The notes: generated by a model from the letters alone, not told the origin. A DNA stretch of 54,332 nucleotides from Vicinamibacteria bacterium (GCA_016934575.1 JAFGSN010000187.1:1-54332), one strand, 5' to 3'; counted from the first letter of the stretch, positions 16,832 through 26,044 are shown. Program-made: numbers and translations.

Positions 16832-18049
16832 ATGAAAGTCTTGGTGATCAACTGCGGCAGCTCTTCTCTCAAGTTCAAGCTATTCGACATCGAGCAAAGC
16901 GACACCCTGCTTGCCAAGGGTCTGGTGGAAGAGATCGGAAGGACGCAATCGCGATTCAGATACAGCAGCCACCGAATGAAGAACGGGGAGAATCTCACGC
17001 AGCAGGTGACGGCCGAAAACCACACGGCGGCCGTGGATGTCGTCGCCAAAACGCTCCTGGATCCCGAGGTCGGGCTGTTCGAGGACGCCATCCGAGTGGA
17101 CGTCGTCGGCCACCGCGTGGTTCACGGCGGAGAGCAGTTCTCCAAGAGCGCTTTGATCACGACGGGGGTCAAGAAGGTCATCGAGGCCTGCTGCGACCTC
17201 GCTCCACTGCACAACCCGCCCAACCTCGCCGGGATTCTGGCTTGCGAGCATATCTTCCCCGGCATACCGCAGGTGGCGGTGTTCGACACCGCTTTCCACC
17301 AGACGATGCCCCGTAAAGCGTTCATTTACGGCCTGCCCTATGAATTGTACGAGCGCTACCACATCCGGAAGTATGGATTCCACGGAACGTCGCACGAGTA
17401 CGTGTCGCTGCGGGCCGCGGAGATCCTGGGCAAGGAGATCACGAAACTGAAGATGGTGACCTGCCACCTCGGCAACGGATCCAGCATCACCGCCGTGAAA
17501 TTCGGCCTCTCCATCGACACGTCGATGGGTTTCACGCCGCTGCCAGGTCTCGTCATGGGAACCCGGACGGGAGACATGGACCCGGCGGTGGTTCTTTTCT
17601 TGATGGAGAAAGAGCATCTCGACCTCAAGGCGATGAACGATCTGCTCAACAAAAAGAGCGGCCTCAAGGGAATCTCGGGCGTGAGCAACGATCTCAGGGA
17701 AGTCATGGAGAGCGCCCAACACGGCAATGCGCGAGCCCACGTGGCGATCGATTCGATGGTGTATCGAATCACCAAGTACATCGGCTCCTATGCGGCGGCA
17801 ATGGGCGCAATCGACGCTATCGTGTTCACCGGCGGCATCGGCGAGAACGCGGCGGCGATCCGCGAGAAGGTGCTGGAGCCGCTTGCATTCATGGGAGTCG
17901 TCCTGGATCCGGAAAAGAACGACTCCAACGACCGGGAGAAGGCGATCACCACCGACGATTCTCCGGTGAAAGCGCTGGTCATTCCGACGAACGAAGAGCT
18001 CATGATCGCCAGGAAGGCCAAGGCGATCGTGGAAGAAGCAGCCGGCTAA
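16832..18049 (+). CDS. ackA: Acetate kinase
   Basis: 405 residues, the normal length. ASKHA-fold kinase converting acetyl-phosphate and ADP to acetate and ATP. The N-terminal signature VLVINCGSSSLKFKLFD, the phosphate-loop region KYGFHGTSHEYV, LGNGSSITAV, GFTPLPGLVMGTRTGDMDP and the C-terminal FTGGIGENAAAIR are all present. A strong GAGGAGG precedes the ATG by about a dozen bases. It works downstream of pta, conserving the energy of acetyl-CoA during overflow or fermentation, which suggests at least a facultatively fermentative lifestyle. The protein ends EEAAG. No fermentation genes other than pta are nearby. Confidence 0.96.
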   Translation: MKVLVINCGSSSLKFKLFDIEQSDTLLAKGLVEEIGRTQSRFRYSSHRMKNGENLTQQVTAENHTAAVDVVAKTLLDPEVGLFEDAIRVDVVGHRVVHGGEQFSKSALITTGVKKVIEACCDLAPLHNPPNLAGILACEHIFPGIPQVAVFDTAFHQTMPRKAFIYGLPYELYERYHIRKYGFHGTSHEYVSLRAAEILGKEITKLKMVTCHLGNGSSITAVKFGLSIDTSMGFTPLPGLVMGTRTGDMDPAVVLFLMEKEHLDLKAMNDLLNKKSGLKGISGVSNDLREVMESAQHGNARAHVAIDSMVYRITKYIGSYAAAMGAIDAIVFTGGIGENAAAIREKVLEPLAFMGVVLDPEKNDSNDREKAITTDDSPVKALVIPTNEELMIARKAKAIVEEAAG

Positions 18050-18116
18050 ACCTGCCGAGATTCCCGATTCGCGGGGCCACGTTTTCGGGCAGATCATTTT
18101 CCTGTTGTGATTCACC

Positions 18117-18150
18117 CGACGCCGTCGCCAATACAGCATGAACGGCGTCG
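18117..18150 (+). terminator. Inverted repeat downstream of ackA, possible terminator
   Basis: CGACGCCGT and ACGGCGTCG make a perfect 9-bp stem with a 16-base loop, about 70 bases after the ackA stop. No T-run follows, so it is not a classical intrinsic terminator; it might stabilise the 3' end or help Rho-dependent ending. Confidence 0.3.
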
Positions 18151-18189
18151 CTCGAAAAACCCGGCCGCCCATGACAACGGGGAGCATCC

Positions 18190-18279
18190 GTGAACAAGAC
18201 GATCTCCCGCGCAAAGCGCGGCCGACCGGGACATATCGATGATAAAATGAGACAAACAATCATCGAGCATCATGCGTAA
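18190..18279 (+). CDS. Possible 29-residue small ORF
   Basis: GTG start 6 bases after GGGGAG, encoding a basic peptide containing KRGRPGHIDDK and ending IIEHHA. It is too short for the ORF track and lies in the ackA to CARDB-gene gap. The good ribosome-binding site is the only argument for it; chance is quite possible. Confidence 0.2.
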   Translation: MNKTISRAKRGRPGHIDDKMRQTIIEHHA

Positions 18280-18336
18280 TCGCTCATCGAGAGGCGAGAA
18301 GTCCGAGGCTAAAAGCAACAATAGGAGGATGGAAAA

Positions 18337-18840
18337 ATGAAGCAGCATATGAGCAGTTGGAGGATGGGCATCGGCGCGGCGACGCTCGTTTGCGCGGGCT
18401 TTGGATTGGCCTGGGCGAAGCCGGCGCCGACGCCAGCCACGCGTCTGGAAATAAAGAATAAGGTCGACTTGGCGATCCCGGTGAATGGGATGAAAGCGAC
18501 AAAGACGGGAGTCGCCGGAACAGATCACAAAGTGCGCATCGACGTCACGGTTCGCGCCACAACTAGATCGATGCTGAAGATCTGCTCCGGTCCATTCAAG
18601 GTCAAGGTCGAATCGACCGAAGACCCCACGACCGGGACCTGGAATCTCGTCGGCACGGCGGGAATCGCTGATATTTGCGTGGGCGGCGCTAAGGTCGCGA
18701 AAAGCGAGAAGCGTTCGTTTAACGACACCGTCCCGGCGGGATCGTTCCGCAAGTATCGGGCGACCATCGATTTCCTCGATCAAGTCAACGAATCCAACGA
18801 AACCAACAACGTCGAGTCCATCGGATACGTGGCTCACTGA
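18337..18840 (+). CDS. Secreted CARDB-like domain protein
   Basis: Signal peptide at residues 1-27 (GAATLVCAGFGLAWA, cleavage before KPAPTPA). The mature part is a single immunoglobulin-like beta-sandwich of about 130 residues ending in FLDQVNESNETNNVESIGYV; 'N/DESNETNN' near the C-terminus is the hallmark of CARDB (cell-adhesion-related) domains. Two cysteines (C97, C119 by rough count) could form a disulfide. The ribosome site is excellent (AGGAGG, 8 bases before ATG), suggesting high expression. The role is probably extracellular binding or structural; no partner is identifiable. A strong hairpin follows immediately, so it is probably a single-gene transcript. Confidence 0.75.
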   Translation: MKQHMSSWRMGIGAATLVCAGFGLAWAKPAPTPATRLEIKNKVDLAIPVNGMKATKTGVAGTDHKVRIDVTVRATTRSMLKICSGPFKVKVESTEDPTTGTWNLVGTAGIADICVGGAKVAKSEKRSFNDTVPAGSFRKYRATIDFLDQVNESNETNNVESIGYVAH

Positions 18841-18854
18841 GAAAAGCGATTGGG

Positions 18855-18900
18855 CGAGCTACGGCGTCCTCATGCGACGATAAGAGGGCGCCGTAGCTCG
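18855..18900 (+). terminator. Strong stem-loop between CARDB gene and membrane-protein operon
   Basis: CGAGCTACGGCG and CGCCGTAGCTCG pair perfectly over 12 bp; inside, CCTC and GAGG extend the stem after a mismatch. It begins 15 bases after the CARDB-gene stop and ends 14 bases before the next ATG. Without a T-run it is not a textbook terminator, but it is the most stable hairpin I noticed in the window and could terminate, attenuate or block 3' decay. Confidence 0.55.
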
Positions 18901-18914
18901 ATCATGGACTGTCC

Positions 18915-21047
18915 ATGACAAAGTGGACGCCTCGCCTGGCGTCGCGACGCAAACGTGCATGGATGGGCGTCGCGCTCACGCTCGGATATCTCGGGCTCAC
19001 TCTGCTCTTCACTTATCCCCTGGCCTCATGCCTGATGACCTGTCATGCCGGCGAGGCCGGAGGGGACGCGCCCACGTACGTCTGGAATCTGTGGTGGATG
19101 AAGAAATCCCTGATCGAGCTTCATTCCAACCCGCTCACGACCGAATTCATCTTCCATCCCATCGGTATCAGTTTGGCGCTGCACACGCTCGGCGCGACCC
19201 AGGGCGCGTTCTTCGTCCCGTTGAGTCTGGCGCTGGGCGACGTCGCCGCCGCGAACGTCGTCGTTCTCCTTACTTTTCTTTTCTCGGCCCTAGCCGTATA
19301 TGCTCTCGCGCGCCACTATCACGCCGATCGCGGCGGCGCCTTTCTCGCCGGCGCGGCGTTCGCGTTCTGTCCCTATCGCGTGGCGCGCCTCGCGGGCCAC
19401 TACGATCTCCTGAGCACGGAGTGGATCCCTCTCTTCTTGCTGTGCTTCGCCAAAGCGCTGGATCGGACGCGGCGTTCGCGCGCCTGGCTCGTCATGGCCG
19501 CGCTGACGGCGGCGGCCTGCGGTTACGCGAACCTGAGTTATCTCGTCTTCCTGGGCCTGATCGCGATCGTCTTCGTGCTCGAACGTCTTGCTCGCAAGCG
19601 GGCTCCGTGGCGGACGCTGTTCTTGCGAGCCGGCTTCGTTTTCATCACGGCCGGCATCCTGCTTTCGCCGCTTTTCATCGCCATCGCCCAGGCGATGACG
19701 CGTTGGACCTATCCTCCGTACCCCGGAGCAGAGCGTTATTCGGCCGATTTGTTGTCCTACCTTCTTCCGGCGCCGAATCAGAACGTCCTCGGCGGCGCGC
19801 TCGGATACGAAGCGAGCCGCAATGCGACCGAATCGATCGTCTTTCCCGGATATCTGCCGTGGCTGCTCGGTCTGGCCGCGCTGCTGAAAAAACGCCTGCG
19901 GCGCTCGCATGCGTTCTGGATCGCGAGCGGAGTAATCTTCTTCCTGTTCAGCCTGGGCCCGGTCCTACGTGTTGCCGGACGCGAGACGGGCCTCCCCTTG
20001 CCGTTCGCCCTGCTTCAGAGACTGCCCCTTTTGCACAACCTGCGCGCGCCTGCGCGCTTCTCGCTCATCGTCGTCCTCGCTCTCGCGATTCTCATGGCCG
20101 CGGGCTGGACGGCGCTGAGCCGCCGGCTGCGCCGGCGAAGCGCTCGATACGCGATGACTGGAGCGGCCGCGGCGGCGCTCATCTTGGAGCTCGTCTCCGT
20201 TCCCGTTTCGGTGTTCGCCGCGGAAACCCCCGCGCTTTTCCGCGCCGTCGGCGCCGAGCCCGGCGATTTCGCGGTGGTCGAGATCCCCGGCATCGATCAA
20301 GTGTCGGGACGGCTCATGCACCATCAGACGGCGCACGGCAAGAGAATTTTCATCGGCTTTTGCGCCCGCGTGCCGCTTGAAAAAAAATCATATTACTACG
20401 GCCTTCCGCTCGTCCGTCCGCTGATCGACTTGCGCAAGCGCAAGATCCCGCTCGACGACGCGCTTGTTGAGCGGGAACGGACAAGCGCGCCGCGCGCCGC
20501 GCGCTTTCTCGGCATCCGCTACTTCGTGATCGAACGCTCCTTCGCCAAACGAGGCGTGATCGACTACCTCGAGCGCGTTCTTCCGATCGAGAGGCTCGGC
20601 GGTGACGACGAGCGCGAGCTGCTTCGCGTTCGCGAAGAGGAGCTGCCGCCTCTTCCCTGGACGATCGAGGCCGGCGCGCCCGAGTCGCGCCTTTATTTCG
20701 AAAGTGGCTGGCGGCGACCGGCCGTCTTCGAGGGCCGTCTCGGTCGCGCGGCTCGCGGCAGGCGTTCGACGGTTCTGCTGCGACGTCCAGCGGCCGGAAC
20801 GAGCGCGGTGACTCTGGTCGCGCACGTTCCCGCAAGCCTCCCGATCGATCTGCGAATCGACGACGAACGAATCGGGCGTCTGCGATTGCCCGCGGGTTGG
20901 AGCCGTCCACGAATCGAGCTACCGGCGTCGAAAGGCGCGTTCGCCGAAAGGCTCACCCTTCTCTGGAACGGGCCCGCCGATCCGAGCATCGAATCCGCGA
21001 TCGTGACCGAGATTCGCTTCGTACGATCGACGGCGTCGTATCACTGA
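18915..21047 (+). CDS. YfhO-like polytopic membrane protein (GT-C fold, putative glycosyltransferase)
   Basis: 710 residues. About 11-12 hydrophobic segments fill residues 15-440; the first periplasmic loop carries GGDAPTYVWNLWWMKKSL, an acidic loop-1 motif as in GT-C glycosyltransferases, and RLAGHYDLLSTEWIPLFLLC is typical of YfhO/membrane-O-mannosyltransferase-like proteins. The C-terminal 270 residues are soluble, probably periplasmic, and contain PGIDQVSGRLMHHQTAHGKR and a final beta-rich module. YfhO-type proteins attach sugars from polyprenyl-phosphate donors to cell-surface polymers. It precedes another GT-C-like gene and an SGNH hydrolase, so it may belong to a surface-glycan locus. 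Donor and acceptor are unknown. Confidence 0.65.
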   Translation: MTKWTPRLASRRKRAWMGVALTLGYLGLTLLFTYPLASCLMTCHAGEAGGDAPTYVWNLWWMKKSLIELHSNPLTTEFIFHPIGISLALHTLGATQGAFFVPLSLALGDVAAANVVVLLTFLFSALAVYALARHYHADRGGAFLAGAAFAFCPYRVARLAGHYDLLSTEWIPLFLLCFAKALDRTRRSRAWLVMAALTAAACGYANLSYLVFLGLIAIVFVLERLARKRAPWRTLFLRAGFVFITAGILLSPLFIAIAQAMTRWTYPPYPGAERYSADLLSYLLPAPNQNVLGGALGYEASRNATESIVFPGYLPWLLGLAALLKKRLRRSHAFWIASGVIFFLFSLGPVLRVAGRETGLPLPFALLQRLPLLHNLRAPARFSLIVVLALAILMAAGWTALSRRLRRRSARYAMTGAAAAALILELVSVPVSVFAAETPALFRAVGAEPGDFAVVEIPGIDQVSGRLMHHQTAHGKRIFIGFCARVPLEKKSYYYGLPLVRPLIDLRKRKIPLDDALVERERTSAPRAARFLGIRYFVIERSFAKRGVIDYLERVLPIERLGGDDERELLRVREEELPPLPWTIEAGAPESRLYFESGWRRPAVFEGRLGRAARGRRSTVLLRRPAAGTSAVTLVAHVPASLPIDLRIDDERIGRLRLPAGWSRPRIELPASKGAFAERLTLLWNGPADPSIESAIVTEIRFVRSTASYH

Positions 21048-21052
21048 AAGCC

Positions 21053-21080
21053 TTATGACGCGGGCGGCGTCTGCTATAGT
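21053..21080 (+). promoter_or_regulatory. Possible sigma70-type promoter
   Basis: TTATGA, 16 bases, TATAGT. It lies at the head of the 160-bp gap before the second GT-C-like gene. The -10 element is good, the -35 weak. It would let the two downstream genes be transcribed separately from the YfhO-like gene. Confidence 0.3.
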
Positions 21081-21206
21081 TTTCATGACGGCCTTCCGAC
21101 GCGGCCTTGAGCGGCGATCAAACCGTCGCGGCCCATGATCTGCGTCCCGCGAGGCCGTGCCGGCCGGGAACGCGTCCCGGCCGGAGCATCTACGTGGAAT
21201 GTGTTT

Positions 21207-22565
21207 ATGTCGCGGATCCATGTCATATCGATGAAGCGTTCTATATTCTGCATTCTCATCGTCTCCGGCCTGATCGTGCGTCTGCTCGGCATGGGATCGT
21301 GGGGCACCTTCGATAACGAGGTGCAGAAAGCCTGGGCGGCGCGAGCGGCTTCGGAAGGTCTGGCCGATATCTATGGTCCTCCGGATCGTCAACTGCTTCA
21401 GTCGTCGCGGACCTACGGCCTGGACCCCACCGCGCTCGACGTTCCCTGGACGGAATGGGAGTGGGGAGGCAGACGCTACACCGTGGATTACCCGCCCGGC
21501 AGCCTGCTCTTCCTGTGGTCGGCGGGAAAGCTCTTTAACGCCCTTGAGACGAGGAGAGCCAACCATCCTCTGTTCAACGCGGCGATCAATCTCTTTCCTC
21601 TCCTGGGAAGCGGCGTCATCGCTTTCCTATTGTGGCGTTCCGCGCCGGCGGCCTTCGGTGGAAAAAGGGCGCTCGCGTTCTGGCTGAATCCCGCCGTGAT
21701 CCTGGCCGTTCCTTTCCATGGCTATCAAGACACGATCTTCGGCGCATTTGCCCTGGGAGCCACGCTGGCTCTATGGCGCGGGCGCCATGCTCAAGCCGCC
21801 GTTCTCATCACGGCGTCGATCCTGATCAAGCCGCAGGGCGCGCTGCTGCTTCCGACGCTGATCGCCGTCATGCTCCGCGAGACGCGCTGGCGCACGTGGA
21901 TCCGCGCCGTATTGTCTTCGGCCGTGACGGCCGCCATCGTGCTCTGGCCGTGGTGGAGCCGCGGGCACTTGTTGTCCGCCGTCCTGGGCGGCCTGCGGCC
22001 GCTTTCGCAGACGACGCTCTCGGCGCAAGGATTCAACCTCTGGTGGATCGCGGGCTGGCTCATGGATCGCGCGTCAGGAGCGCCGGATATGCTGGCCCGA
22101 ATCGTCCAGATTCACGAGTTCGAGGCATGGGCCGGCTGGGACCCGCGTCTTCTCTCTCGCGCGCTCGTGTGCGTCGCGGCTCTCGGCGTCGTCACGCTTG
22201 TCGCGCATCGACTGAAGGAGAGCCGCCACGCCATTCCTCTCTCAATCGTTCTCATGACGCACGCCTACGCGCTCCTCAACACCGCTGTCCACGAGAATCA
22301 CGTCTTTCTGGCGGTCATCGTGTCGCCGCTCTTGCTCGACGCCTGGCCGCGCGCCCGGGCAATCGTCGGCCTGAGCTCCGCTTTCCTCTTCCTCAATCTG
22401 TTTCTGACGTTCGGCCTGGGCCGGCGCGTCACTCGCCTGGCATGGGTCCACTCCATGCGCACGCTGCCGGGCCTTGACGTCAGCCTGATCGTGGCGTTGT
22501 TTCATGCCGTCATATTGACGCTCGTGATCATCTGGGCGACGCGACGCCTGGAGGCGCGCGCGTGA
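21207..22565 (+). CDS. GT-C / GT87-like polytopic mannosyltransferase-type membrane protein
   Basis: About 450 residues with roughly ten transmembrane segments. Motifs of polyprenol-dependent GT-C enzymes are visible: the loop-1 acidic motif in GSWGTFDNEVQKAW, YTVDYPPGSLLFLW, FHGYQDTIFGAFAL, and ILIKPQGALLLPTLI, which matches the 'KPQ' motif of GT87/PIG-M-like proteins. A late HENHVFLAVIVSPLLL also fits. ATG 21207 was preferred over the long N-terminal extension in the ORF track; ATG 21231 is another option. Its stop overlaps the GTG start of the SGNH gene, so the pair is coupled. It likely transfers a hexose from a lipid-linked donor at the outer face of the inner membrane. Confidence 0.7.
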   Translation: MSRIHVISMKRSIFCILIVSGLIVRLLGMGSWGTFDNEVQKAWAARAASEGLADIYGPPDRQLLQSSRTYGLDPTALDVPWTEWEWGGRRYTVDYPPGSLLFLWSAGKLFNALETRRANHPLFNAAINLFPLLGSGVIAFLLWRSAPAAFGGKRALAFWLNPAVILAVPFHGYQDTIFGAFALGATLALWRGRHAQAAVLITASILIKPQGALLLPTLIAVMLRETRWRTWIRAVLSSAVTAAIVLWPWWSRGHLLSAVLGGLRPLSQTTLSAQGFNLWWIAGWLMDRASGAPDMLARIVQIHEFEAWAGWDPRLLSRALVCVAALGVVTLVAHRLKESRHAIPLSIVLMTHAYALLNTAVHENHVFLAVIVSPLLLDAWPRARAIVGLSSAFLFLNLFLTFGLGRRVTRLAWVHSMRTLPGLDVSLIVALFHAVILTLVIIWATRRLEARA

Positions 22566-23974
22566 ACAGCGAGCGACGTTTCGCTCTTGCGCGACTCGTC
22601 GGCTCCGCGTTTCTCGCCGCGGGGTTGACGCTCGCGCTTTTCACAAACCGCATACGGCTGCTCGCGGCGCTCGGCGACGTCGCGATCTTCTGGCTTCCCG
22701 CGGTGGCCGTTCTCGCGCTGACACTTCGCCTTTTCCGCAACGCCTCATGGTCAAAGGGACTGGCGCGAAATCGCACGGGCATCTCGATTGCGCTGTTTAT
22801 CGCCTCGTCGGTCGTGGCCTGGAGCTTGACGTCTCGCGGCGGAAGACTGGCGCGTCACATCGTCGAGTTCCTCGTCGTCTGGCTTCCCATGCTCCTCCTT
22901 CTCAACTGGAGATACTGGCTGCGACGCTGGCGTGATCTGATCGCAACGGCAGTCTCCTCCATGGTCGTCATCCTCTCGTTGTGGCTCGCCGGACCGGAGA
23001 TCATGCGCCGCTGGATTCTGCCGCAATACGCGCTCGATCTCGATCACCGCCCGCGGCCCGGCACAGATCAGACGAACGAGGACGGCGTCTATACCTCGCG
23101 TCCGGCGAGCGCCTTCGGCCCCGACGGATTCAACGTCATCTGTATCGGCGACTCCTTCACGGCCAATCCGCACCTCCCGCCCGAGGAGCGTTTCCCTGAT
23201 CGCCTCGAGGCGCTTCTACGACAAAGGTGCTCGCATCGAGTGATCCGCGTGGCGAACTTCGGATGGGTTTCCTCGAGTCCCGTGCTGCAGGCGCGGCGGC
23301 TGCGCGAGATCGGATCTCGCTACCACCCGGCGCTCGTCGTTCAAGCGATCGACATGACTGATTTCCACGACGACTTACGCGCGACCGCGCGTATCCGCAG
23401 GCTCAATCTGGACGGCCGAGGCCGGGACGTCACGATCTTCCATGCCGTCGGCGCGGCCGTGAGTCGCCTCCTGGGAACCGATGACTATGGCGAGTGGCTT
23501 AGGGCCTATTTTGTCCTCGCGCCGCCCGCTCAACGGACCGAAATCCCCAGAAGACGGTTTTTTCCGCTCTTCCAGCCGCTATCGGCGACCGAGCCGTATC
23601 TCGATACGACCTGGCGGGCGATCCTCGAAACCGAGCGCATCGCGCGCTCACAGGGCGCTCGCTTCGCGCTTGTCGTGTTCCCACGATATCAGCAGTACAA
23701 CAGCCAGGAGGCGCCGCGCGATCTTGAGAAACGCGCCTTCCCGCCGTCCGACGAGTTCATCCTGGAGCCTTTTCGTTTCTTCGAGACGCGTCGCGGATCG
23801 GTCTCGTTTCCAATTCATTCGCTGCGCGAGGACTTCCTTCGGGCGTACGTCTTCCCGACCTGTCGCGAAGACGATCCTCACTGGAACGCGGAGGGCAACC
23901 GTGTCGCCGCCGAGGCGCTGGCCCGCTTTCTGGAGGCCGACGGCCTGCTGCCCTGTGGACGCGAGACGACGTGA
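22562..23974 (+). CDS. Membrane-anchored SGNH/GDSL-type hydrolase
   Basis: Four hydrophobic segments occupy residues 10-145, followed by a periplasmic catalytic domain. SGNH block I is NVICIGDSFTANP (nucleophile Ser in GDS), a block II-like Gly occurs in RVANFGWVSSSPV, and the Asp/His pair is in DDPHWNAEGNRVAAEAL near the C-terminus, followed by ARFLEAD. This pattern resembles acyl-handling SGNH domains in exopolysaccharide O-acetylation (AlgJ/AlgX type), so O-acyl transfer or removal on a surface glycan is likely. GTG start overlapping the previous TGA (GTGA) shows coupling to the GT-C gene. Its stop is 4 bases from the stop of the convergent cNMP-binding gene, with no room for a terminator. 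Confidence 0.75.
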   Translation: MNSERRFALARLVGSAFLAAGLTLALFTNRIRLLAALGDVAIFWLPAVAVLALTLRLFRNASWSKGLARNRTGISIALFIASSVVAWSLTSRGGRLARHIVEFLVVWLPMLLLLNWRYWLRRWRDLIATAVSSMVVILSLWLAGPEIMRRWILPQYALDLDHRPRPGTDQTNEDGVYTSRPASAFGPDGFNVICIGDSFTANPHLPPEERFPDRLEALLRQRCSHRVIRVANFGWVSSSPVLQARRLREIGSRYHPALVVQAIDMTDFHDDLRATARIRRLNLDGRGRDVTIFHAVGAAVSRLLGTDDYGEWLRAYFVLAPPAQRTEIPRRRFFPLFQPLSATEPYLDTTWRAILETERIARSQGARFALVVFPRYQQYNSQEAPRDLEKRAFPPSDEFILEPFRFFETRRGSVSFPIHSLREDFLRAYVFPTCREDDPHWNAEGNRVAAEALARFLEADGLLPCGRETT

Positions 23975-23978
23975 TCGA

Positions 23979-24356
23979 TCACATCTTGGCGATGACGTTG
24001 CTGCGGCGAAGCCGCTGCGCCATGAGTCCCATGACCTCGCGCGCGAAGCCCGGAACCTGCCGGACGAATTCGTCAAATTCCTCGCGGGTGATCACGACCA
24101 TCGAGCAGTCCGGGCCAGCGACGGCTCTGGCGCAACGGGGAGAGCTGTCAATGAGGGCCATTTCACCCACGAGGCCGCCGGATCCGACCGTTTCGAGCAG
24201 ACGGTCGCTGATCCATAATTCCACCGTGCCTGTGCGCACGATGTACATGGACTCTCCCGTCTCGCCCTCCTCGAAGATGACCGTTCCCTCGGCGAAAGGA
24301 ATCGGCCGTTCTTCGGACATCATCAACGCCTCGATATGAGTGTGGATCTCGGTCAT
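23979..24356 (-). CDS. Stand-alone cyclic-nucleotide-binding domain protein
   Basis: About 125 residues, one cNMP-binding beta-roll. FAEGTVIFEEGETGESMYIVRTGTVEL is the classic first half; the phosphate-binding cassette reads GEMALIDSSPRCARAVA, keeping Glu and Arg, so a cyclic nucleotide could bind. There is no helix-turn-helix, so unlike Crp it is not a DNA-binding regulator on its own; it could act as an adaptor. The ORF is open up to 24455, but ATG 24356 starts just before the domain with GAGGTCGAG upstream. It lies downstream of rho in the same orientation, separated by 300 bp. Confidence 0.8.
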   Translation of the reverse strand: MTEIHTHIEALMMSEERPIPFAEGTVIFEEGETGESMYIVRTGTVELWISDRLLETVGSGGLVGEMALIDSSPRCARAVAGPDCSMVVITREEFDEFVRQVPGFAREVMGLMAQRLRRSNVIAKM

Positions 24357-24656
24357 CTGCTCGACCTCGGGAGTACCGGCGGCCTGCACAAACGTTTTAA
24401 ATATCCCAGAAACCGCTTCGCGCGCGTGATCGGCGTCACACCATGGCGGTCTCACGAACGTGTCTATACCAAAAGGATCTTTTCCGCAAGTATCAGTGAA
24501 AACGGCTTGCCTCGCTCCACGAATCCTATTCTCCGGATACCATCGTCACGCAGTCCATGACTCCTCTATAAGGCGCATTCTCTCATTAGCGCGCGGAATT
24601 CCACGCCGACGCATCCGCTGGCCGAGCGACGTCGAAGACAGCGGCCGTGGAATGGA
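24357..24656 (-). other. Gap between rho and the cNMP-binding gene
   Basis: 300 bases downstream of rho. An upstream extension of the cNMP ORF to 24455 is open but unproven. On the minus strand AGAGGAG precedes a ten-codon ORF (MDCVTMVSGE). The region is less GC-rich than its surroundings and may hold the promoter of the cNMP-binding gene. No RNA gene was recognised. Confidence 0.3.
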
Positions 24657-25994
24657 TCAGCGCAGGCGCCGCGATGCCGGCGGAGGCGCGGTCAGCGTCG
24701 AAAGAAATGCGGCGTTTGAAGACGTCTTCTGAAGCTTGTCGACGAGGAATTGCGCCGCCTCCACGGGGCTCAGATCGGCCAGAGCACGCCGCAGGAGATG
24801 CCGCTTCTGCAACTCCTCGGGCGTGCACAGCAACTCTTCGCGTCTGGTGCCCGATTTCAACACGTCCACCGCCGGGAAAACGCGACGATCGGCGATGGCG
24901 CGGTCGAGAATAAGCTCCATGTTGCCCGTGCCCTTGAACTCCTGAAAGATGACCTCGTCCATGCGACTGCCCGTGTCCACGAGCGCCGTGGCGAGGATCG
25001 TCAGGCTTCCGCCGCCTTCGCAGTTACGCGCGGCGCCGAAGAACTGACGCGGAAAAAGTAGCGCGCGGTTGTCCACGCCGCCGCTCATCGTGCGCCCGCC
25101 AGGACCCTGCTCGCGGTTGCTGGCACGGCCCATTCGCGTCAGGCTGTCGAGCAGGATGACGACGTGCCGTCCCGCCTCGACGAGCCGCTTGGAGCGTTCG
25201 AGCGCGATGCGAGCGAGTCGGATATGCGAGTCGGAAGTGGAATCAGCCGAGGAAGCGAGCACCTCGGACTTCACCGCGCGCCGGAAGTGCGTCACTTCCT
25301 CGGGCCGCTCGTCGATCAGAAGCATGATGAGGTGAACGTCGGGATGGCGCCGGACGATCGCTTGGCCGAGATGCTCAAGGAGGGTCGTCTTTCCCGCCTT
25401 GGGCGGAGACACGATCAGGCCGCGCTGGCCGCGGCCGATGGGCGTGATGAGATCGATGACGCGTAGGCTGATCTCACCTTGTTCGCCCGCGAGACGAAAA
25501 GAGTCGTTCGGGTTGATCGAAACGAGATCCTGGAAGTGAGGCAGCGAAGCATACTGCGCCGGAGGAAGACCTTGCACCGCCGCGACCTCGATGAGCGTTC
25601 GGCGACCGCCGCCGTCGCGGGCGACGCCTTCGATTTCCGCGCCATCCCTGAGACTCAACGCGCGCACGAGCTGCGGGGGGACGATCACGTCCTCCCGGTT
25701 CGGGAGATAGTTGCGCTCCGCCATCCGAAGAGAACCGGCGCCCGAGCCGTCGATCTCCAGAAGTCCGGTGACCGCCATTGTCGGAACCGACGACGCGCGT
25801 ATGTTGTTGCGGGCGGCGCCCGCCTCGCGATGAGCCCATGGCACGGGTCGAGACCGCCCTCCGTTCCGGCGGGGGCGACGTCGGCGGCGTGAGCGTCTCG
25901 ACGCCGGACGCGTCGGTCCGATCTCGGCCGATACGGAGCGCGCGCCGACGGGCGGGGTCTGCGGCGAAGAGACGTTGCTCGTCGAATCACGCAT
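24657..25994 (-). CDS. rho: Transcription termination factor Rho, divergent type
   Basis: Hexameric RNA-dependent ATPase core: Walker [12 protein letters not shown] (196-206), [27 protein letters not shown]-loop region [48 protein letters not shown] and SGTRREELL are unmistakable. The N-terminus differs from classical Rho: no recognisable Rho_N helical domain, instead an Arg-rich tract (residues 33-48). The OB-fold motif that reads GFGFLR in E. coli reads GAGSLR here (85-90), losing the two RNA-stacking aromatics. ATG 25994 was chosen; the ORF track extends 48 codons further. The unknown secreted-protein gene lies 50 bp upstream in the same direction. Confidence 0.92.
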   Translation of the reverse strand: MRDSTSNVSSPQTPPVGARSVSAEIGPTRPASRRSRRRRRPRRNGGRSRPVPWAHREAGAARNNIRASSVPTMAVTGLLEIDGSGAGSLRMAERNYLPNREDVIVPPQLVRALSLRDGAEIEGVARDGGGRRTLIEVAAVQGLPPAQYASLPHFQDLVSINPNDSFRLAGEQGEISLRVIDLITPIGRGQRGLIVSPPKAGKTTLLEHLGQAIVRRHPDVHLIMLLIDERPEEVTHFRRAVKSEVLASSADSTSDSHIRLARIALERSKRLVEAGRHVVILLDSLTRMGRASNREQGPGGRTMSGGVDNRALLFPRQFFGAARNCEGGGSLTILATALVDTGSRMDEVIFQEFKGTGNMELILDRAIADRRVFPAVDVLKSGTRREELLCTPEELQKRHLLRRALADLSPVEAAQFLVDKLQKTSSNAAFLSTLTAPPPASRRLR

Positions 25995-26044
25995 GAGCGT
26001 TTCGCCGTTCGAGGAAGCGGAGCGTTCGATAAGACGTGGATCGG

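Noticed and set aside
16880-18259. Long minus-strand ORF (459 aa) opposite ackA, and similar long ORFs opposite other genes (for example 11098-12279, 12288-13481, 36123-37058, 39109-40086)
   Set aside because: They are antisense to well-supported genes, rich in His/Arg/Asp or Arg/Ala from complementary codons, and show no family motifs.
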